64,000 nt of DNA from Burkholderiaceae bacterium. GTDB taxonomy: Bacteria; Pseudomonadota; Gammaproteobacteria; Burkholderiales; Burkholderiaceae_C. The notes under the pieces were generated by a model. That model ran no database searches, was not told the DNA's origin, and saw only the letters and a program-made list of their open reading frames with translations. The DNA is taken from assembly GCA_016790575.1 (NCBI GenBank), contig JAEUOU010000015.1:62001-126000 (forward strand). Direction: 5' to 3'. A program made the position numbers and the translations under genes. Of the stretch, positions 59,642 through 64,000 are shown in pieces; the stretch's first letter is position 1, and each line of letters begins with the position of its first letter.

Positions 59642-60907
59642 TCACTTCACCCGCTCGATGTCGGCGCCCATCGCACGCAGTTTGGCTTCCATGCCGTCGT
59701 AACCCCGGTCCAGGTGGTAGATGCGGTCCACCCGCGTTTCACCCTCCGCCACCAGACCGGCAATCACCAGGCTGGCCGACGCCCGCAGGTCGGTGGCCAT
59801 CACGGTGGCGCCGGACAGGCGCTCCACACCTTCGATGACCGCAACCTTGCCGTCGGTCTGGATGTGGGCGCCCAGACGCACCAGTTCGTTCACATGCATG
59901 AACCGGTTCTCGAAAATGGTTTCCGTGACTTTCGCTGTGCCGTGTGCCACGCAGTTCAAGGCCATGAACTGCGCCTGCATGTCGGTCGGGAAACCGGGGT
60001 ACTCGGTGGTGCGAAAACTCTGTGCCTGCAGCCGACCGGACGAGCGGATGCGGATGAATCCGTCGCCGGCCTCGATGCTCGCTCCCGCGTCGCGCAGCTT
60101 GTCGATGACAGCGTCCAGGTGATCCGCACGGGCCCCACGCAACACCACGTCACCGCCGGTTGCCGCAACCGCACACAGGAACGTGCCAGCTTCGATGCGA
60201 TCCGCCACCACCTCGTGGGTGCAGCCGCGAAGCCGCTCGACGCCCTGAATCCGGATGCGGCTGGTTCCGTGCCCCTCGATCTTCGCCCCCATGCGGATGA
60301 GCATTTCGGCCAGATCGGGGATCTCCGGCTCCTGGGCGGCGTTCTCCAGCAGGGTTTCGCCGTCGGCCAGCGCCGCGGCCATCAGGAAATTCTCGGTCCC
60401 GGTCACGGTCACCATGTCCGTGGCGATGCGCGCGCCATGCAGCCGGGATCGGCCCTTGGGCAGTTTGGCAATCATGTAGCCGTGCTCGACCACGATGTCC
60501 GCCCCCATCGCCTGCAAACCCTTGATGTGCTGGTCCACCGGGCGCGAGCCAATGGCACAGCCGCCCGGCAGGGAGACCGTCGCCTCGCCAAAGCGCGCCA
60601 GCAGCGGCCCGAGCGCCAGGACCGACGCGCGCATGGTCTTGACCAGTTCGTAGGGTGCCTCGGGCGAACTGAGCCCGGATGCGTCGATGCGGACCGTGCC
60701 ATCAGATTCATGCTCGGCAACCACGCCCATATTGCGGATCAGCTTGAGCATGGTCGACACATCCTGCAGGCGCGGGACGTTCCGTAGCACCACGGGCTGT
60801 GCCGTCAGCAAAGCGGCACACAACTCGGGCAAGGCCGCATTTTTTGCCCCGGAAACAGGCACCTCGCCGACCAAGGGAAGGCCGCCGCGAATCAGAAGTT
60901 TGTCCAT
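59642..60907 (-). CDS. murA: UDP-N-acetylglucosamine 1-carboxyvinyltransferase
   Basis: Transfers enolpyruvate from PEP to UDP-GlcNAc, the first committed step of peptidoglycan synthesis. The protein has 421 residues from the ATG at 60907 ([20 protein letters not shown]). The catalytic cysteine is Cys117 in [20 protein letters not shown], the residue targeted by fosfomycin; Lys22 and Asn23 in [12 protein letters not shown] bind substrate. Lies between bolA (14 bases) and hisG in one direction, the standard bolA-murA-hisG order of betaproteobacteria. Confidence 0.98.
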   Translation of the reverse strand: MDKLLIRGGLPLVGEVPVSGAKNAALPELCAALLTAQPVVLRNVPRLQDVSTMLKLIRNMGVVAEHESDGTVRIDASGLSSPEAPYELVKTMRASVLALGPLLARFGEATVSLPGGCAIGSRPVDQHIKGLQAMGADIVVEHGYMIAKLPKGRSRLHGARIATDMVTVTGTENFLMAAALADGETLLENAAQEPEIPDLAEMLIRMGAKIEGHGTSRIRIQGVERLRGCTHEVVADRIEAGTFLCAVAATGGDVVLRGARADHLDAVIDKLRDAGASIEAGDGFIRIRSSGRLQAQSFRTTEYPGFPTDMQAQFMALNCVAHGTAKVTETIFENRFMHVNELVRLGAHIQTDGKVAVIEGVERLSGATVMATDLRASASLVIAGLVAEGETRVDRIYHLDRGYDGMEAKLRAMGADIERVK

Positions 60908-60921
60908 GGTGGTTGTCTGGA

Positions 60922-61164
60922 TCAGGGGGCGCTTCGCGCCCATTCGGCGGGCGTCATCGCCTTGATTGAAAGGGCATGCACTTCGTCGGTTGCCATGCGA
61001 CCGCCCAAGGTGGCATAGACGCGTTGATGGCGCTGAATCGGGCGCATGCCGTCAAAGGCGGACGAGACCACGGTCGCAAACCAGTGCCTCCCATCGCCCT
61101 CCACCGAAAGATGTTGGCAATCAAGACCGGTTGAAATGATGCGGTGAAGTTCGTCTGCGGTCAT
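60922..61164 (-). CDS. BolA family protein (IbaG-like)
   Basis: BolA/IbaG-type protein of 80 residues that likely works with monothiol glutaredoxin in iron-sulfur cluster handling. Starts at the ATG 61164 ([20 protein letters not shown]). The class-II KH-like fold has the conserved [20 protein letters not shown] segment with the invariant His, and ends in [15 protein letters not shown]. It precedes murA, as ibaG does in gamma- and betaproteobacteria. Grx4 (20.3 kb) is the known kind of partner. Confidence 0.93.
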   Translation of the reverse strand: MTADELHRIISTGLDCQHLSVEGDGRHWFATVVSSAFDGMRPIQRHQRVYATLGGRMATDEVHALSIKAMTPAEWARSAP

Positions 61165-61174
61165 GGCATGGGGT

Positions 61175-61930
61175 TCAGTGGCGCAGCTTGTAGCCCGTCC
61201 GAAGCAGGTGAATCGCCAGCGCCGCAACGAGGGTAAAAGCCGTGGAAACGATAACCAGACTCATCCACGGCGAGACGTCACTGACGCCGAAAAAGCCGTA
61301 GCGGAAGCCGTCGATCATGTAAAAAAACGGGTTGAGGTGACTGACCTGCTGCCAGAACGGGGGCAGGGAGTGAATCGAGTAGAACACACCCGACAGAAAG
61401 GTCATCGGCATGATGATGAAGTTCTGGAATGCAGCCATCTGGTCGAATTTTTCGGCCCACAGACCCGCAATCAAGCCCAAGGTTCCCAGGAGCGCCGCAC
61501 CCAGAAAGCCAAAAACGGCAATCCACCATGGCGCCGCAATACCGGGATTGCCAAACCACACTGTGACCAGGTAAACACCCAGACCGACCATCAAGCCGCG
61601 CACCACCGAAGATCCGACATAGGCAAAGAACCAGGCCCAGTGCGACAAAGGAGTCAGCAGAACGAAGACCAGATTGCCAGTGATCTTGCTTTGGATCAGG
61701 CTTGACGAACTGTTGGCAAACGCGTTTTGCAACACGCTCATCATGACCAGACCGGGAACCAGAAACGCCGAATAGCCTACCTGATCGTAGACTTTGACAT
61801 GGTCTTCCAGCACGTGGCCGAAGATGAGCATGTACAAAACTGCCGTCAATACTGGCGCCGCCACGGTCTGGAAGCTCACCTTCCAGAAACGGAGGACTTC
61901 TTTGTAAAACAGAGCCCGCCAGCCGTTCAC
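61175..61930 (-). CDS. ABC-2 type transporter permease (YadH-like)
   Basis: Membrane permease of an ABC exporter, 251 residues with six hydrophobic segments (about 22-42, 55-75, 100-125, 135-160, 170-190, 220-245). ABC-2 family signatures include NGWRALFYKEVLRFWKVSFQ at the start and FLSGVFYSIHSLPPFWQQVS near the C-terminus. Partner ATPase is the preceding gene, whose stop it overlaps by four bases. The pair resembles E. coli YadG/YadH, whose substrate is not established. Its place between bolA and the mla genes is a conserved betaproteobacterial order. Confidence 0.92.
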   Translation of the reverse strand: MNGWRALFYKEVLRFWKVSFQTVAAPVLTAVLYMLIFGHVLEDHVKVYDQVGYSAFLVPGLVMMSVLQNAFANSSSSLIQSKITGNLVFVLLTPLSHWAWFFAYVGSSVVRGLMVGLGVYLVTVWFGNPGIAAPWWIAVFGFLGAALLGTLGLIAGLWAEKFDQMAAFQNFIIMPMTFLSGVFYSIHSLPPFWQQVSHLNPFFYMIDGFRYGFFGVSDVSPWMSLVIVSTAFTLVAALAIHLLRTGYKLRH

Positions 61931-62868
61931 GACACCACCCGATCCTGTGCAGTCTCGCCGGTGGACCCCATCACGCTCAGAAACACATCCTCCAGGTCCG
62001 CCTTGCGCACTTCAATGTCCTCGGCTTGAATGCCTGCCACCCGCATCGCTGCCAGATAGTGTTCGACCTCGGTCGCGTCGTGAACGGGAAGCTGGGCAAT
62101 ACGCCCGGTAACGCGCGCCTTGGCCCGCAGCGCAGCCGGCAACTCGCCATCAACCTTGAACCGCATCACGTTGCTGGATGCGGCGCTCAGCAGTTCGGAC
62201 GTCGTCGCCAAGGTAACCACTCGCCCCTTTTTCAACATGGCGATCCGGTTGCACAGCGCCTCGGCTTCTTCCAGGTAATGGGTCGTCAACAATATGGTGT
62301 GCCCGTCGCGATTGAGGCGCGCGACAAACTGCCACAGCGTCTGGCGCAACTCGACGTCGACGCCGGCCGTCGGCTCGTCAAGTACGATCACCGGCGGGCG
62401 GTGGACCAATGCCTGCGCGACCAATACCCGGCGTTTCATGCCGCCGGAAAGTTGTCGCATATTGGCATCTGCCTTGTCCGCAAGGCCGAGACTGTCCAAC
62501 AGTTCGTCTATCCATTCGCCATTGCGGCGCAAACCGAAGTAGCCCGATTGAAGGGTCAACGCCTCACGAACCGTGAAGAACGGATCGAACACCAGTTCCT
62601 GCGGAACGACTCCCAGCAATCGCCGCGTCTGTTCGTAGGAGGTGACCACATCGAGTCCGCGAACAGCGACCGCCCCGCGACTGGCGCGCGACAGCCCCGC
62701 CAATATGTTGATCAGCGTGGTCTTGCCGGCACCATTGGGGCCGAGAAGTCCGAAGAATTCACCTTCCTCGATGGCAAAAGTCACCTCGTCCAACGCCCGA
62801 AAAGTCTCGGCGCCAGGACGGCCGGTGGCGAATTCTTTGGTGACAGACTGGAAGGAGAGCGCGGGCAT
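61927..62868 (-). CDS. ABC transporter ATP-binding protein (YadG-like)
   Basis: ATPase of an ABC-2 exporter, 313 residues. Walker A is GLLGPNGAGKTTLINILAGL near residue 40; the signature is RQLSGGMKRRVLVAQALVHR; Walker B is PVIVLDEPTAGVDVELRQTL; switch His is in TILLTTHYLEEAEALCNRIA. A C-terminal extension (after about 225) resembles the DrrA/CcmA-like domain. It pairs with the downstream permease by a four-base overlap. It is preceded by mlaB. Probably exports a lipid or envelope compound or drug; the neighbours suggest a membrane-lipid role, but this is inference. Confidence 0.93.
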   Translation of the reverse strand: MPALSFQSVTKEFATGRPGAETFRALDEVTFAIEEGEFFGLLGPNGAGKTTLINILAGLSRASRGAVAVRGLDVVTSYEQTRRLLGVVPQELVFDPFFTVREALTLQSGYFGLRRNGEWIDELLDSLGLADKADANMRQLSGGMKRRVLVAQALVHRPPVIVLDEPTAGVDVELRQTLWQFVARLNRDGHTILLTTHYLEEAEALCNRIAMLKKGRVVTLATTSELLSAASSNVMRFKVDGELPAALRAKARVTGRIAQLPVHDATEVEHYLAAMRVAGIQAEDIEVRKADLEDVFLSVMGSTGETAQDRVVS

Positions 62869-62882
62869 CGGAACCCGCTATT

Positions 62883-63242
62883 CTAGGGTTTTACCGGATT
62901 CCCGTTCGCACAGGCGGCCGGTGAGCCGCCATGTCCCAGCAAGCGATCGATACCGTAGACTCGCGCAAGTTGTTCAATGCGGGCTGGCGCGGATATCAGA
63001 GAGAAGTCACCACCTCGGGCGATGATCCGTCGCCGACAGGCCAGAACCATTGCCAGAGCGCTGGAGTCGAACTGATGCAGCGCGCCCGCGTCGATCCGGA
63101 CCTGATTGGACGCCGATTTCGCAATCTGGGCCAAGAAATCTACCAATACTCCGTTCGCGTTGTCGTGGGTAAGCCTGGCGGGCAGGGTCAGTACCATGGC
63201 GCCGGTAGGCTCCAGACCAAGGCCCTTTTCAGTTTTTGCCAC
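62883..63242 (-). CDS. mlaB: MlaB-like STAS domain protein
   Basis: STAS-domain protein of 119 residues, taken as MlaB, which in other bacteria binds the MlaF ATPase of the phospholipid transporter and stabilises it. The STAS signature is in AGALHQFDSSALAMVLACRR (conserved Asp and Ser residues), with RIDAGALHQFDSSAL at about residues 49-63. It starts inside the last codons of mlaC (14-base overlap). In this orientation the order is mlaA-mlaC-mlaB, as usual for Burkholderiales. Identification as MlaB depends on the context. Confidence 0.88.
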   Translation of the reverse strand: MAKTEKGLGLEPTGAMVLTLPARLTHDNANGVLVDFLAQIAKSASNQVRIDAGALHQFDSSALAMVLACRRRIIARGGDFSLISAPARIEQLARVYGIDRLLGHGGSPAACANGNPVKP

Positions 63243-63864
63243 TGGCGTTCACCCGGTTTTTTTCTGCCAGTGCCTGCAGCAGTCCGTCCACGCCGCGCGC
63301 ATTCACCTCCCGGGCAAACTGCCCACGGTAATTTTCGACCAGCCAGACCCCCAGCACGTTGAGGTCATAAATCAACCAGCCACTGCCGCGCCCCGGCGTT
63401 TTTTCGAGTCGATAGTCAAGTTGAATGGGCTCACCCTTGCCTCGCACTTCCGTCCGAACCAACACCTCCGGGTCGTCCTGCGACGCCCGAAACGGCTTGA
63501 TGAACACGGATTGATCCGTCACCTGAGCCAGCGCACCGGCATAGGTTCGAACCAGCAGGGTCTTGAATTCATCCTGCAAGCGTTTTTGCTGCTCCGGCGT
63601 CGCCCGACGCCAGCCAGGGCCGACAGCGGAAGCCGTCATACGCTGGAAATTTACCGAGGGCATGATTCGGGCGTCCACCAGAGCCATGGTCCGATTGATG
63701 TCACCTGCGCGCACCGCGCGGTCGGCCCGAATTGCCTCCAGCATCTCGCTCGACAGGCGGCGTACCAAGGCGTCCGGTGCCTCGTCCGTCGCGTGGGCAG
63801 GGAGCGCGAGCGCGATCAAGCCGCCGATGGCAATAGCGGTTTCCAGAAGATTTCTGCGTTTCAT
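63229..63864 (-). CDS. mlaC: MlaC, periplasmic phospholipid-binding protein
   Basis: Soluble periplasmic carrier for phospholipids between the outer-membrane MlaA and the inner-membrane MlaFEDB complex. The protein has 211 residues. A signal peptide lies at 1-25 (RRNLLETAIAIGGLIALALP, cleavage at AHA). The MlaC fold includes IMPSVNFQRMTASAVGPGWR, LVRTYAGALAQVTDQSVFIK and WLIYDLNVLGVWLVENYRGQ. Ends in NRVNASGKN. It follows mlaA by 10 bases and overlaps mlaB by 14 bases. Confidence 0.95.
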   Translation of the reverse strand: MKRRNLLETAIAIGGLIALALPAHATDEAPDALVRRLSSEMLEAIRADRAVRAGDINRTMALVDARIMPSVNFQRMTASAVGPGWRRATPEQQKRLQDEFKTLLVRTYAGALAQVTDQSVFIKPFRASQDDPEVLVRTEVRGKGEPIQLDYRLEKTPGRGSGWLIYDLNVLGVWLVENYRGQFAREVNARGVDGLLQALAEKNRVNASGKN

Positions 63865-63873
63865 GATGGAGGT

Positions 63874-64000
63874 TCAATGCGCCTGCGGCCCGGTCGGTTG
63901 ACTGCTGGATGGTTCGACCGCTTCGTCGGTCGGGGGGTTCCCGTCAAAAACGTCGTTGTTGCGCCGTTGCAAGTAGGCATCCCGGGTAAAGCTGTATTTG
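63874..64000 (-). CDS. mlaA: MlaA (VacJ) lipoprotein, C-terminal end (runs off the window)
   Basis: Only the last 41 codons are present. The frame reads KYSFTRDAYLQRRNNDVF, followed by a proline- and serine-rich tail that ends at the stop codon beginning 63876. SFTRDAYLQRR is the conserved end of MlaA, the outer-membrane lipoprotein that takes misplaced phospholipids out of the outer leaflet. It is directly followed by mlaC. Upstream genes (probably mlaD, mlaE, mlaF) are not visible. Confidence 0.9.
   Translation of the reverse strand, partial: KYSFTRDAYLQRRNNDVFDGNPPTDEAVEPSSSQPTGPQAH

Overview
The window is a GC-rich housekeeping segment of a betaproteobacterial chromosome, most likely order Burkholderiales and probably close to Comamonadaceae. 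The reasons are the protein types, the gene orders (aspS-DUF502-FmdB; ubiB-ubiJ-Tim44-ubiE; ugpBAECQ; pilBCD-coaE-zapD-yacG; petABC-sspAB; mlaABC-ABC exporter-bolA-murA-hisGDCBHAFIE-tatABC) and a type of short intergenic repeat. Placement is by recognition only. I saw no prophage, insertion sequence, integron, CRISPR array or defence island. Coding density is very high and no gene-free stretch exceeds about 210 bases.

Layout. 1-7.3 kb (minus strand): aspS N-terminus, a DUF502 membrane protein, a FmdB zinc ribbon, a sodium/solute symporter, then ubiquinone genes ubiB-ubiJ and ubiE around a Tim44-domain protein, and a DUF971 protein. 7.3-11.2 kb: one 1299-residue flavin/iron-sulfur dehydrogenase. 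11.4-16.4 kb (plus): glycerol-3-phosphate uptake operon ugpB-A-E-C-Q, preceded by a probable Pho box. 16.4-22 kb: hemA, prfA, prmC, grxD and a CorC-type membrane protein. 22-28.8 kb: a lytic transglycosylase and proS (minus), rppH and a CNP1-like protein (plus), proB, obgE, rpmA, rplU (minus). 28.8-35.4 kb (plus): ispB, tRNA-Pro(CGG), pilB-pilC-pilD, coaE, zapD, yacG. 35.5-43.7 kb (mostly minus): Nudix hydrolase, DUF815 ATPase, argJ, secA, an M23 peptidase, dciA-like (plus), tRNA-Thr(TGT), sspB, sspA. 43.8-50.2 kb: cytochrome bc1 complex petA-B-C (minus), mscL (plus), pdxA and a NIF3 protein (minus), and a one-PDZ DegQ/DegS-type protease (plus). 50.3-64 kb: one uninterrupted minus-strand run, read in the order mlaA (partial), mlaC, mlaB, ABC exporter pair, bolA, murA, hisG-D-C-B-H-A-F-I-E, a DUF4870 protein, a HIT protein, tatA-B-C.

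The genes cover respiration (ubiquinone synthesis and the bc1 complex), protein export (secA, tatABC), translation (aspS, proS, prfA with its methylase prmC, L21/L27), histidine, proline and arginine synthesis, cell envelope upkeep (murA, mla, transglycosylase) and type IV pilus assembly.

The most unusual content is non-coding. Seven copies of a dispersed repeat all have exactly 30 bases from an ACCCA-like start to GCTAT, and each lies between two genes of the same direction; one supplies the start codon of hisH. Other points are a perfect inverted repeat inside a probably leaderless hemA promoter, 11-base phased repeats before ugpB, a long palindrome plus terminator between ugpB and ugpA, and facing TATAAT boxes with a leader hairpin at rplU/ispB. 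I did not find a convincing new multi-gene system.
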